Origin: Rhodococcus sp. HNM0563 | GTDB taxonomy: Bacteria > Actinomycetota > Actinomycetes > Mycobacteriales > Mycobacteriaceae | Assembly: GCF_012726195.1 (NCBI RefSeq) | Contig: NZ_JAASAF010000008.1 | Coordinates: 236,590 to 300,589, forward strand | Direction: 5' to 3' | DNA: 64,000 bases | Part shown: positions 8,539 to 17,064 of the stretch, piece after piece | Numbering within the stretch: the first letter of the stretch is position 1 | How the letters are laid out: each line of letters opens with the position of its first letter | Made by a program: the position numbers and the translations under genes | The notes under the pieces: generated by a model | Told to the model about the DNA's origin: nothing | The model's input: the letters and a program-made list of their open reading frames with translations, nothing else | Database searches by the model: none

Positions 8539-9674
8539 CATTTGAGAGCCGGAGCGAGCGCCGCAGCGACGAGGACACACACCAACGGCACCACCATCGC
8601 CACCGTCAACGACGACACCTCCGAGATCCAGCCGATCGCAGCCGGACCGGCAAGAAACCCGATGTAGCCCAGACCGACGACCCGCGACATGTTCTTGCCC
8701 GGAGTGCCGGTCGCGATGTTGCCCGCGGCGGTGAAGATCTGAGGGACCGCCCCCGACAGGCCGAGCCCGAACAACGCCCACCCGACGAGGGTCGTCGGCA
8801 CCCCCGGCGACGTCATCACCAGAGCCATGCCCGCCGCAGCCGCGAGAGTGCCGAACCGGACCACGGCGACGCCGCCGATCCGCGCGCTCACCCGGTCGGC
8901 GACGAACCGGCCCAGCGTCATCGTCGCGGAGAACGCACCGAAGGCCAGCGCCGCCACGGAATCCGAGGCGCCCAGATGCTCCTTGACCTGGAGTGCACTC
9001 CAGTCGTTGGCGACGCCCTCGCTGAGCATCAGGCCGAACGCGACGCCGCCGAGCAAGATCACCCGCATCGAGGACCCACCCGCGCTGCTCTCCGCGGGTA
9101 CGTGCGGTGTCGGCTCACTTGGCACGAGACGAGGGGCCGACCACAGGATCGCGGCGAGACCGACTGCTCCGGCCGCCGCCAACGTCACCGGCGGGTCGAT
9201 TCCCACGGCGAGTGTCGCTGCACCCACCAGCGACCCGGCGATCCCGCCCATCGAGAACAGCCCGTGGAACGCGGCCATGATCGGGCGGTGGTAGCGCCTC
9301 TCCACGAGTACGGCCTGAGAGTTCATCGACACATCGAGCGCACCATTCGCGAAGCCGAATACGACCAGGGCGACGGCAAGCTGCCACGGCGCGGTGGCGA
9401 GGCCGGGCCCGATCACCGCGACAGCGAGAATTGCCGCGAACAGCACGGTGGTGCGATTGCTGCCGAACCGGTCGGCGAGGTACCCGGTCGCCTGCATACC
9501 CATCAGGGCGCCGACCGCGAGGGCAAGCAGCAGGGTTCCGAGCGCGGCGTGACCGACACCTACTCGCTGCTGAACCACCGGGATATGGACGACCCACATC
9601 GCGAGGAGGAAGCCGTTGATACCGAAGACGGTGAACACTGCGGCGCGGGCGCGTGTGAGGGCAGCATCGATCAC
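8538..9674 (-). CDS. MFS transporter
   Basis: A 378-residue protein of about twelve hydrophobic helices with the family layout: an N-terminal half with a motif-A-like loop (GYLADRFGSNR, about residues 63-73) and a C-terminal half after a polar linker near 190-200. The composition is that of small MFS exporters. The start is GTG at 9674. No regulator or enzyme next to it hints at the substrate; the neighbour upstream is the branched-chain dehydrogenase operon on the same strand, 37 bp away, so co-transcription is possible. Confidence 0.83.
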   Translation of the reverse strand: MIDAALTRARAAVFTVFGINGFLLAMWVVHIPVVQQRVGVGHAALGTLLLALAVGALMGMQATGYLADRFGSNRTTVLFAAILAVAVIGPGLATAPWQLAVALVVFGFANGALDVSMNSQAVLVERRYHRPIMAAFHGLFSMGGIAGSLVGAATLAVGIDPPVTLAAAGAVGLAAILWSAPRLVPSEPTPHVPAESSAGGSSMRVILLGGVAFGLMLSEGVANDWSALQVKEHLGASDSVAALAFGAFSATMTLGRFVADRVSARIGGVAVVRFGTLAAAAGMALVMTSPGVPTTLVGWALFGLGLSGAVPQIFTAAGNIATGTPGKNMSRVVGLGYIGFLAGPAAIGWISEVSSLTVAMVVPLVCVLVAAALAPALK

Positions 9675-9711
9675 GTGGCTCCACGCCAGCGGGATTCTGT
9701 GAGGCGGGCTG

Positions 9712-10998
9712 TCAGGGTCTCGCGATGAGAGTCGGTACCGGATCCCTCAGGATGGCGCCTACCGCGGCAAGCGCGCGCCCGGCCTGTTCACCGTCGACCA
9801 GCCGGTGATCGAACGCGAGCGACAACGTCACGACCTTCCGCACCGCAAGAGCGCCGTCGACCACCCAGGGTCGGTCGGTGATCGCTCCGACTGCCAGGAT
9901 CGCGGCCTCCCCGGGATTGAGGATGGGGGTGCCTGCGTCGATCCCGAACACACCCACGTTGGTGATCGAGATCGTCGACCCCGTCAGATCGACAGGCGTG
10001 GACTCACCCGAGCGCGCGCCGCCCGAGGCCGAAGCGATCGCGTCGGCCAGTTCGGGTAGACGCATCGCGTGCGCATCGCGCACCACCGGTACCTTCAGGC
10101 CTTCGTCGGTGGCTGTCGCGACACCCAGATGAACACGGTGGTGAACGACGATCTCCTGGGCTTCCTCGTCCCACGACGAATTCAGCGACGGCTCGTCGGC
10201 GATGGCGCGCATCAGTGCGGTCGCGACGACGGACAGCGATGTCAGGTGCGTGCCGTCGAACGGAGGTGACGACCGCAGCCGCGTCACCAGTTCGACAGTA
10301 TGCGTGGCATCGCACGTCAGGAACACCGTCGCATGGGGAGCCGTGAAGGCACTGCGTGTGACGGCCGCGGCGCTGCGCTTGCGTATCCCGCGGATGGACA
10401 CGCGCGTGTCGTCGTCGGTACCGGATGCCTGCGGAAGACCCCGGTCGGCGCGGCGCCGCACATCGGCGCGGGTGATCACACCACCGGGACCTGTGCCCTC
10501 GACGGTAGCGAGGTCGACGCCGAGGTCCTTCGCCTCCCGTCGGGCGCCGGGCTTCGCGTCGGGCCGAAGCGCGACAGTGCCGCTGCTGCTCATCTTCTCG
10601 TCGGAGTCGGTCTCGGACAATGCCTTCCGAGAGGCGCGTCTGCTGACAGGGGCGTCACCGGGGCCGTAACCGACGAGAACCTGCGGTCGCTGCTCGGTTT
10701 CCGGCTGATCAGGCTTCGCGGCGGGGGTGTCGGTATCGGAGCCACCGCTACCGGACACCGTGATCCGCAGCAACGTCGCCCCCACCGGCACGGTGTCGCC
10801 GGGGGAGGCGAGCAGTTCGGCGACGGTGCCGGCGTACGGCGACGGCAACTCCACCGCAGCCTTCGCCGTCTCCACCTCGGCGATTACCTGGTTGAGCTCG
10901 AGGTGGTCGCCTACCTGCACCTTCCACGCGACAAGATCCGCGTCGGTCAGGCCCTCACCCAGATCGGGCAACCGGAATTCCTTGACGGTGTCGACCAT
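9712..10998 (-). CDS. bkdC: branched-chain alpha-keto acid dehydrogenase E2 (dihydrolipoamide acyltransferase)
   Basis: A 428-residue E2 subunit. The lipoyl domain has its attachment lysine in EVETAKAAV (about K46), followed by a linker, a peripheral-subunit-binding domain near 130-180 (RRASRKALS ... TGPGGVITRADV) and the catalytic domain ending with the FDHRLVDGEQAG active-site motif. It transfers the acyl group from E1 to CoA. The ATG at 10998 is preceded by GGAGG; an open frame runs 51 codons further but overlaps E1beta. It lies 15 bp after E1beta. No E3 gene is nearby. Confidence 0.9.
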   Translation of the reverse strand: MVDTVKEFRLPDLGEGLTDADLVAWKVQVGDHLELNQVIAEVETAKAAVELPSPYAGTVAELLASPGDTVPVGATLLRITVSGSGGSDTDTPAAKPDQPETEQRPQVLVGYGPGDAPVSRRASRKALSETDSDEKMSSSGTVALRPDAKPGARREAKDLGVDLATVEGTGPGGVITRADVRRRADRGLPQASGTDDDTRVSIRGIRKRSAAAVTRSAFTAPHATVFLTCDATHTVELVTRLRSSPPFDGTHLTSLSVVATALMRAIADEPSLNSSWDEEAQEIVVHHRVHLGVATATDEGLKVPVVRDAHAMRLPELADAIASASGGARSGESTPVDLTGSTISITNVGVFGIDAGTPILNPGEAAILAVGAITDRPWVVDGALAVRKVVTLSLAFDHRLVDGEQAGRALAAVGAILRDPVPTLIARP

Positions 10999-11012
10999 CG
11001 GTCCTCCAATCG

Positions 11013-11996
11013 TCACGCCGCGAGACTGCGGTCGACGGCGTCGAGTATCCGGTCGGGGTCGGGGCGATGGTGGGATTCGAGCTTTGCAGGGGGATACGGA
11101 ATGTCGAATCCGCCCACCCGAAGTACCGGAGCCTCCAGCTGATAGAAGCAACGTTCACCGATATGCGCAGCGATTTCGGCCCCCACCCCGCAGAACACAG
11201 GCGCCTCCTGCACGACGACGAGCCGGCCCGTGCGGCGCACCGATTCCTCGATCGTGTCGAAATCGATGGGGGACAGCGACCGCAGGTCGATGACCTCGAT
11301 CGAATGCCCCTCGCCGTCAGCGATATCCGCGGAGTGGAGGGCCGTCGTCACGAGTGCGCCGAAGGTCACGAGGGTGGCATCGGTCCCGGATCGGACGATA
11401 CGGGCCCGATCGAGCGGCAGGTCCGGTTGCGCGTCGACGTCGACGGAGCCGCGTTCCCAATAGCGGTGCTTCGGTTCGAGGAAAATCACCGGGTCATCGA
11501 GGGCGATGGACTGCTGGATCATCGCGAACGCGTCGGCGGGGTTGCTGGGGGACACCACCCGTAGGCCCGCGGTGTGCGTGAAATACACCTCGGGCGATTC
11601 CGAATGGTGCTCGACCGCGCCGATCCCCCCGCCATACGGGATACGGATCGTCAGAGGGGCTCGGACGGCACCCGCTGTCCGGTAGTGGATCTTCGCGACC
11701 TGGGAGACGATCTGGTCGAACGCCGGGTAGACGAACCCGTCGAATTGGATTTCACACACCGGCCGGTAGCCGCGCAGTGCCATCCCGAACGCGGTACCGA
11801 CGATTCCGGACTCGGCCAGTGGGGTATCGATCACCCGGCCGTCCCCGAAATCCTTCTGCAGTGTGTCGGTGATGCGGAAGACACCGCCGAGCTTGCCTAC
11901 GTCCTCGCCCATGATCACGACCTTGCGATCGTGTTCGAGGGCCCGTCGCAGACCGGCATTGAGCGCTGCGCCGAGTGTCATCGTCGTGGTGGTCAT
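11013..11996 (-). CDS. bkdB: branched-chain alpha-keto acid dehydrogenase E1 beta subunit
   Basis: A 327-residue transketolase-like subunit starting MTTTTMTLGAALNAGL. The blocks MGEDVGKLGGVFRIT, PLAESGIVGTAFGMAL and the C-terminal transketolase domain (IEVIDLRSLSPIDFDTI) identify the beta chain of the 2-oxoacid dehydrogenase E1 heterotetramer. Its ATG overlaps the stop of the E1alpha gene by ATGA, which fixes the start within a much longer open frame. Whether the complex prefers branched-chain acids or pyruvate is inferred from the operon and its Lrp-type regulator. Confidence 0.9.
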   Translation of the reverse strand: MTTTTMTLGAALNAGLRRALEHDRKVVIMGEDVGKLGGVFRITDTLQKDFGDGRVIDTPLAESGIVGTAFGMALRGYRPVCEIQFDGFVYPAFDQIVSQVAKIHYRTAGAVRAPLTIRIPYGGGIGAVEHHSESPEVYFTHTAGLRVVSPSNPADAFAMIQQSIALDDPVIFLEPKHRYWERGSVDVDAQPDLPLDRARIVRSGTDATLVTFGALVTTALHSADIADGEGHSIEVIDLRSLSPIDFDTIEESVRRTGRLVVVQEAPVFCGVGAEIAAHIGERCFYQLEAPVLRVGGFDIPYPPAKLESHHRPDPDRILDAVDRSLAA

Positions 11997-13105
11997 CGTG
12001 CGGCCTCCTCCGGGATATCGAATTTCGGCGTCTCGAAGCTCGTGAGATAGCCGGCGTAGTCGGCGCGTTCGCGTTCGATCAGGGGATGCTCGGTGGCGTA
12101 CACGTGGTCGAACATGCTCAGCGGTTCCGGATCGGGCAGGGCGAGAGTGCCGGTGCGCAGGCGCGTTGCAGCGGTGTCGGAGGTGTCCTTCACGTCGGCG
12201 AGGAACGCGTCGTCGGCGAGGCCCTCCCGTTCGAGCAACTTTCGGACCCGTTCGATCGGGTCGCGAGCTCGCCATTCGTCGAGGTCGGCGTCGGTGCGGT
12301 AGCGGCTGGGGTCGTCCGAGGTGGTGTGCGGCCCCATCCGGTAGGTCAGGGCCTCGACGAAGAACGGTCCGGCTCCGTCACGTGTGTGCTGCGCGGCACG
12401 TCGAGTGACTGCGAGGACCGCGAGCACATCGTTGCCGTCGACCTGCACGGCAGGCATCCCGAATCCGGCGGCGCGTTGCGCGAGCGGAACCGGTGTCTGG
12501 ACCTGAGTGGGGGCACTGATCGCCCAGTGGTTGTTCTGGCAGAAGAAGACGACCCCGACCCCCCAGCTCACAGCGAAGCCCAGCGCCTCCGACACGTCGC
12601 CCTGGCTGGTGGCGCCGTCCCCGAAATAGACGACGGTCGCGATGTCTGCGCCGTCGAGCTTGGCGCCCATCGCGTAGCCGGTGGCATGCAGCCCCTGCGA
12701 ACCCACCACGATCGCGGGGTTCGTCATGTTCACGGTGGCCGGATCCCAGCCGGAGTGGGAGCAGCCGCGCCACATCCGGGTCATGTCGGCGGGGTCGACT
12801 CCGCGACACCAGGCGACTCCGTGCTCACGGTAGCTGGTGAAAATGTAGTCGTCGGGCCGCAGCGCATGGGCGGATCCCACTTGTGCGGCCTCTTGGCCGG
12901 TCAGCGGGGCCCAGAGCCCGAGCTCGCCCTGTCGCTGGAGCGCGGTGGCTTCGGTGTCGAGTCGGCGGACGACGACGAGATCGCGATAGATCTCGCGCAG
13001 GCGCGCGGCATCGACGTCGGCGACCAACGCGGAGTATTCGGGGTTGTGGACGCGCCGGCCATCGGGCTGGATGAGCTGGACCGGATAGGTCGGGGATGCA
13101 ACCAT
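11993..13105 (-). CDS. bkdA: branched-chain alpha-keto acid dehydrogenase E1 alpha subunit
   Basis: A 370-residue thiamine-diphosphate enzyme. The TPP-binding motif is visible as YFGDGATSQGDVSEAL, about 30 residues long, closing with QNNHWAIS; the HGVAWCRGVDP and QGLHATGYAMGAK segments are typical of this family. It decarboxylates the keto acids of valine, leucine and isoleucine. It is the first gene of the three-gene operon and starts opposite the AsnC-type regulator gene. The order E1alpha-E1beta-E2 is that of M. tuberculosis Rv2497c-Rv2495c, shown there to be a branched-chain enzyme. Confidence 0.9.
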   Translation of the reverse strand: MVASPTYPVQLIQPDGRRVHNPEYSALVADVDAARLREIYRDLVVVRRLDTEATALQRQGELGLWAPLTGQEAAQVGSAHALRPDDYIFTSYREHGVAWCRGVDPADMTRMWRGCSHSGWDPATVNMTNPAIVVGSQGLHATGYAMGAKLDGADIATVVYFGDGATSQGDVSEALGFAVSWGVGVVFFCQNNHWAISAPTQVQTPVPLAQRAAGFGMPAVQVDGNDVLAVLAVTRRAAQHTRDGAGPFFVEALTYRMGPHTTSDDPSRYRTDADLDEWRARDPIERVRKLLEREGLADDAFLADVKDTSDTAATRLRTGTLALPDPEPLSMFDHVYATEHPLIERERADYAGYLTSFETPKFDIPEEAAR

Positions 13106-13223
13106 CGTCGATCACCTCGTCGGTGCAGGCCCGGAGGTCCTTGTGGGACGAACCGGGCTTGTATTGTGCTGTACCTCACATGATCCACGTTCGGTGAAAG
13201 TGCGCAATCGAACGCGGCCTGGT

Positions 13224-13238
13224 TGTGCAAGAAGCACA
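13224..13238. promoter_or_regulatory. candidate Lrp/BkdR operator between bkdA and its regulator
   Basis: TGTGCAAGAAGCACA is an inverted repeat with 5-bp arms and a 5-bp spacer, the size expected for an Lrp/AsnC-family site. A related half site (TTGTGC at 13164-13169, with CACA at 13177-13180) lies 60 bp nearer bkdA. Both are inside the 168-bp divergent region. Assignment to the adjacent regulator is inference. Confidence 0.5.
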
Positions 13239-13273
13239 GAGATCGTCGGTCGAACGGTGGCACACTGTGAAGG

Positions 13274-13741
13274 ATGACCAATGTGGACGCGACCGACGCC
13301 CGTCTGCTGATCGAGCTGGCCCGCACGCCCAGGGCCACGGGTGTCGAATTGGCTCAGCGACTGGGGTTGTCCCGCAACACCGTGCAGGCACGCCTCGCGC
13401 GCTGGGATGAGGAAGGGTTGCTGGCGTCGTTCGAGCGGAGAGTCGATCCGGTGGTGCTCGGCTACCCGCTTGCGGCGTACGTGGCGACCACGGTGGACCA
13501 GCATCGTCTCGCCGAGGTGGTCGATGCGCTGGAGGGGATTCCCGAGGTCGTCGAGGTCTACGGGCTTGCGGGTCCGATCGATCTGTCGGTCAAGATCGTC
13601 GCTCGCGACACAGACGATCTGTACCGGCTTGCCGGGCAGATTCTCGAGATTCCCGGTGTAGAGCGCACCAACATGTCGCTGGTGATGCGTGAACTCGTTC
13701 GCCAGCGCACTGTGCCGCTTCTCGGGATGATCCCTCGGTGA
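13274..13741 (+). CDS. bkdR: Lrp/AsnC family regulator, probable bkd operon regulator
   Basis: A 155-residue regulator: an N-terminal winged helix-turn-helix (ELAQRLGLSRNTVQARLARWDEEGLL, about residues 25-50) and a C-terminal RAM ligand domain (about 65-145). The length and layout are typical for the family, which senses amino or keto acids. It is transcribed away from the bkd operon, with candidate operators in between, and by analogy with BkdR of other bacteria should control branched-chain keto acid oxidation. The ATG at 13274 fits the family N-terminus (MTNVDATDARLLIEL). Confidence 0.87.
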   Translation: MTNVDATDARLLIELARTPRATGVELAQRLGLSRNTVQARLARWDEEGLLASFERRVDPVVLGYPLAAYVATTVDQHRLAEVVDALEGIPEVVEVYGLAGPIDLSVKIVARDTDDLYRLAGQILEIPGVERTNMSLVMRELVRQRTVPLLGMIPR

Positions 13742-13768
13742 CGGTCGGCAACCGACCGTATGTGCGGC

Positions 13769-14233
13769 TCAGGCCGAGCGGGTGACGAGTTTGTGGACGG
13801 CTTTCCGGATCTGCTCGGGGATCGGGACGGGGCGCCGGGTGTTCATGTCGACGTACACGTGTGTGAAGCGTCCGGTGGCGGCAGCAACGAGCGTGCCGTC
13901 GTCCTCCTCGCGGAAAATGGCGAGTGAGTAGGTCACCGATCGGCGGCCGAGCCCCTCTACCGAGAGGCCCACTTGAAGGCGATCGGGAAACGACAGTTCT
14001 GCGAGATAGCGGCACGAGGTCTCGGCGACAACGCCGATCGCGTCGAGCTCGCGAATGTCCACGCCGGTTGTGGCCATGAGCCAGCCGTTGACTGCCGAGT
14101 CGAAATACGAATAGTAGGTCACGTTGTTGACGTGGCCGTAGTGATCGTTGTCGGCCCAGCGGGTCTGAACCGGCCACAGTACCGGGAATTGCCCCGGTTC
14201 GGCTGTAGGTGTCGTCGGCTGGCGGTTGGTCAC
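13769..14233 (-). CDS. acyl-CoA thioesterase (4HBT, YbgC-like)
   Basis: A 154-residue single hotdog-fold thioesterase. The signature RWADNDHYGHVNNVTYYSYFD near residues 25-45 contains the catalytic Asp and the HVNN element; the segment SVEGLGRRSVTYSLAIF follows in the second half. It hydrolyses acyl-CoA esters in the cytosol; the chain length cannot be read. The start is GTG at 14233. It is convergent with the Lrp-type regulator gene and divergent from the sulfurtransferase gene. Confidence 0.85.
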   Translation of the reverse strand: MTNRQPTTPTAEPGQFPVLWPVQTRWADNDHYGHVNNVTYYSYFDSAVNGWLMATTGVDIRELDAIGVVAETSCRYLAELSFPDRLQVGLSVEGLGRRSVTYSLAIFREEDDGTLVAAATGRFTHVYVDMNTRRPVPIPEQIRKAVHKLVTRSA

Positions 14234-14363
14234 GCCTCGACGATAGTGCTAACCGGACAGCAAATCCCCTCAACAGTGCCCACATTGCAGAACCGACACC
14301 GAAAAGGGACGAATCGGGCAGTACTGTGGCGCGTTCAGGCGCCTCGACGTGTCACTATTCGGT

Positions 14364-15197
14364 ATGGCCCACCGAAATGTGCTCATCTCCGCTGCCGAAC
14401 TCGCGGACCGTATCGATGCCGGCGTGCCACCGATCCTGTTGGATGTGCGCTGGATGCTCGGCGACCGGCACGGTCGGGAGAAGTACCGCGAAGGCCACAT
14501 TCCGGGTGCCGTGTTCGTCGATCTCGACGCCGAGCTCGCCGATCCGCCCTCCGTCGAACTGGGCCGTCATCCCCTGCCCGACATCGAGCGCCTGCAAGCG
14601 GAAGCCCGCGGGTGGGGGATCTCCGACGGCTCCGCGGTGGTCGCCTACGACGCAACCGGCGGAATGGCGGCGGCGCGCGCGTGGTGGCTGCTCGAATGGG
14701 CCGGTCTGGCGGACGTCCGCCTGCTCGACGGCGGGCTTCCCGCGTGGATCGCAGGAGGTCATCCTGTCGCGGCCGGCCCCGGGGCGGAACACAGGCCGGG
14801 GTCGGTCACTCTCAGCGCAGGACACATGCCGACGGTCGACATCGACGAGGTCGCAGAGTTTCCGTCGCACGGCGTACTCCTCGATGCCCGTAGCGCGGAG
14901 CGCTATTTCGGCGACGAGGAACCGGTGGACTCGCGTGCGGGGCACATTCCCGGTGCGATCAACGCGCCGACCGGCGGAAATCTCCGTGAGGACGGCACCT
15001 TCCGGCCCGCGGATCAGCTGGCGGCCCGGTTCGCGGAGTTGGGTGTGACCGGCGATGTGGCTGTGTACTGCGGCTCGGGGGTCACCGCGGCGCACGAGAT
15101 CGCAGCGCTGGCGATCGTGGGTATCGATGCGTCCCTGTTCCCCGGATCGTGGTCGCAGTGGTCGGGTGATGCGCGCCGGGAGATCGCGACCGGATGA
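14364..15197 (+). CDS. sseA: thiosulfate/3-mercaptopyruvate sulfurtransferase
   Basis: Two rhodanese domains in about 277 residues. The N-terminal domain has ILLDVRWMLGDRHGREKYREGHIPGA but no catalytic Cys; the C-terminal domain carries the active loop VYCGSGVTAAHEIAAL with the nucleophilic Cys near residue 235. This CGSGVT loop is the type of actinobacterial SseA-like enzymes, which move sulfane sulfur from mercaptopyruvate or thiosulfate to acceptors such as cyanide or thiols. I chose the ATG at 14364 (MAHRNVLISAAEL); an in-frame GTG at 14349 would add five residues. Confidence 0.87.
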   Translation: MAHRNVLISAAELADRIDAGVPPILLDVRWMLGDRHGREKYREGHIPGAVFVDLDAELADPPSVELGRHPLPDIERLQAEARGWGISDGSAVVAYDATGGMAAARAWWLLEWAGLADVRLLDGGLPAWIAGGHPVAAGPGAEHRPGSVTLSAGHMPTVDIDEVAEFPSHGVLLDARSAERYFGDEEPVDSRAGHIPGAINAPTGGNLREDGTFRPADQLAARFAELGVTGDVAVYCGSGVTAAHEIAALAIVGIDASLFPGSWSQWSGDARREIATG

Positions 15198-15252
15198 CGC
15201 AGCGGGACGGCAAGAATGCACCGGGAGTGGTTCGGCGGGGGAGCGACTGCGT

Positions 15253-16122
15253 ATGTTACCGAGGGTGACATTCAAAATTCCTGGACGTGTAGCGTTCCCG
15301 TTGGTCGCGGCGGCTCTGTTCGGTGCCGTCGTATGCGCGCCTGTTGCCGCTGCCGCACCTGGCGGCCAGGGAACACCCGCCCTGGCGGCGTGCGCAGGCA
15401 TCGAGCCCTCGTCCGAGCTGGCCACGCTCACCGATCCGGCCGGGATCGAGACCTTCGCCGACGCGCAGGCTCGCATCGGTGCACTGCGCGAGGTGCTCAC
15501 GCGCAGCGACGATTACCGTGGAACATTCGTCCTCGCGTTCGACGAGATCCTCACTTCGACGGAGCCGACCCTCACGGCAGGTATCTACGACGATCCGGAA
15601 TGGGCGGAGGAACTGGCGGTCGAGGTGGTGCGGCTGTACCTGGCCAACCTCCATGCGTACGTCACCGGCGGTACACCGGCTCCCCACTGGGCAGCGGCCT
15701 TCGCGCTCACCGAGCAGTGCGACCGCAGCCCGGGGCGAGTGCTCACGGGCGCGATCGTGGCGCATCTTGTGATCGATTTCCCCGAGGCGCTCGAGGCGAT
15801 CGGATCGACACCGCAGCACACCCGCGACTTCTATACCTTCGGTGAGGCTCTCGTCGCGGCGGCACCGGTCATTGCCGACGAGTTCGAGCGGGTCTACGGC
15901 ACCGATATGGAGCCGTTCTTCACCGGTTGGTTCGTCGGGGATCTCGTCGGCGACACTCCGACCACGACGTTCATGTTCCAATCGGCACGAACGGTGGCCT
16001 GGGTCAACAACTTCGGCTTACAGAACCCCGCGACCCGAGATCTGACCCGCGCCGAGATGAACCTTGCAGTCGACGCGGCGAGCGTGGTTCTGGACGGGCT
16101 GGAGGTCATCGGAACAGTGTGA
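15253..16122 (+). CDS. secreted DUF5995 family protein
   Basis: A 289-residue exported protein. The N-terminus is a signal peptide: a basic start, a hydrophobic core (VAFPLVAAALFGAVV, residues 13-27) and AAAAP near 34-38 as likely cleavage region. The mature part is helical, with conserved YLANLHAYVTG, HLVIDFPEAL and FFTGWFVGDLVG segments that I associate with DUF5995, a family of unknown function in actinobacteria. The ATG at 15253 follows GGGGGAG at a suitable distance. It stands alone on the plus strand, convergent with the next gene. Confidence 0.7.
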   Translation: MLPRVTFKIPGRVAFPLVAAALFGAVVCAPVAAAAPGGQGTPALAACAGIEPSSELATLTDPAGIETFADAQARIGALREVLTRSDDYRGTFVLAFDEILTSTEPTLTAGIYDDPEWAEELAVEVVRLYLANLHAYVTGGTPAPHWAAAFALTEQCDRSPGRVLTGAIVAHLVIDFPEALEAIGSTPQHTRDFYTFGEALVAAAPVIADEFERVYGTDMEPFFTGWFVGDLVGDTPTTTFMFQSARTVAWVNNFGLQNPATRDLTRAEMNLAVDAASVVLDGLEVIGTV

Positions 16123-16156
16123 GTACAGCGGTGCTGTGAGGGCGGCGGTGCGGTGA

Positions 16157-16172
16157 ATACGGCCGGCCGTAT
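16157..16172. terminator. 16-bp perfect palindrome between convergent genes
   Basis: ATACGGCCGGCCGTAT is perfectly self-complementary and lies 34 bp after the DUF5995 gene and 1 bp before the end of the shikimate-dehydrogenase-like gene. As RNA it would fold into a 6-bp stem with a CCGG loop, so a weak bidirectional terminator is possible; it could also be a protein-binding site. Confidence 0.4.
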
Positions 16173-16173
16173 G

Positions 16174-16995
16174 TCACTGCCTGGAGTACTCGGATGCGCG
16201 CCGGATCTGTTCGGAGGTCGGCTTCACGCCGGTGTAGAGCTCGAACTGGAGTGCCGCCTGGAGTGCGATCACCTCGGCTCCGGTGATGGTGCGCACCCCG
16301 TGCTCCCTGGCGTCGCGGATGAGCGGGGTCTCCGGTGGTACGGCGACCACGTCGAACACTGTCGATGCCGAGGCGATCAGGTTGCCGGGGAACGGCAGCG
16401 CCTCGGAGTCCGCTCCGCCGCCGGACATTCCGATCGGAGTGGCGTTGACGAGCAATCCCGCAGAGAGGTCGGTCGCATCGCCACGCCACGCGTAGCCGTA
16501 TTTCTGAGCAAGTGCCCTGCCGCTGGTCTCGTTGCGCGCGACGACGGTGCCCTCGGTGAAGCCGCTGTGGCGAAGTGCTGCCGCGACCGCCTTGGCCATG
16601 CCGCCACTCCCGGCGATCACGACCGGCACGGTGGGGTCGACCTCGTGTGCGGCAAGCAGGTCCACCACGGCCTGGTAGTCGGTGTTGTAAGCGTGGAGGA
16701 TGCCGTCGTCGTTGACGATCGTGTTGACCGATTCGATTGCTCGGGCGGAGTCGTGGAGGACATCCATCATCGGCAGCACCGATTCCTTGAAGGGCATCGA
16801 CACACCCGCGCCCCGGATCCCGAGTCCTCGGATTCCGGCCACGGCATCGGCGATATCGCTGGGCCGAAATGCCTTGTACACGAAATCGAGGCCGAGTTCG
16901 TCATAGAGGTAGTTGTGGAACCGGGTGCCGATATTGCTGGGCCGTCCCGAGAGTGAGATGCACAGCCGAGTGTCCTTGGAGATGCGCGAGGCCAT
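16174..16995 (-). CDS. shikimate dehydrogenase-like protein (HI0607 / SDH-L type)
   Basis: A 273-residue oxidoreductase with an N-terminal substrate domain beginning LSGRPSNIGTRFHNYLYDE and a C-terminal Rossmann domain with VIAGSGGMAKAVAAAL (about 124-139). The conserved SMPFKESVLP lysine and the NTIVNDDG and YNTDYQAV blocks match the SDH-L group typified by Haemophilus HI0607, which differs from biosynthetic AroE and is a poor shikimate dehydrogenase in vitro. The ATG at 16995 is correct by homology; the upstream open frame is shadow. It faces a divergent crotonase gene 69 bp away. Confidence 0.85.
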   Translation of the reverse strand: MASRISKDTRLCISLSGRPSNIGTRFHNYLYDELGLDFVYKAFRPSDIADAVAGIRGLGIRGAGVSMPFKESVLPMMDVLHDSARAIESVNTIVNDDGILHAYNTDYQAVVDLLAAHEVDPTVPVVIAGSGGMAKAVAAALRHSGFTEGTVVARNETSGRALAQKYGYAWRGDATDLSAGLLVNATPIGMSGGGADSEALPFPGNLIASASTVFDVVAVPPETPLIRDAREHGVRTITGAEVIALQAALQFELYTGVKPTSEQIRRASEYSRQ

Positions 16996-17064
16996 CTTGA
17001 CACGGTAGCCCGCACCCCGACCGGAATGCTGTTCTCGCAAACAAGAATGATGTATGTTCGCGAT

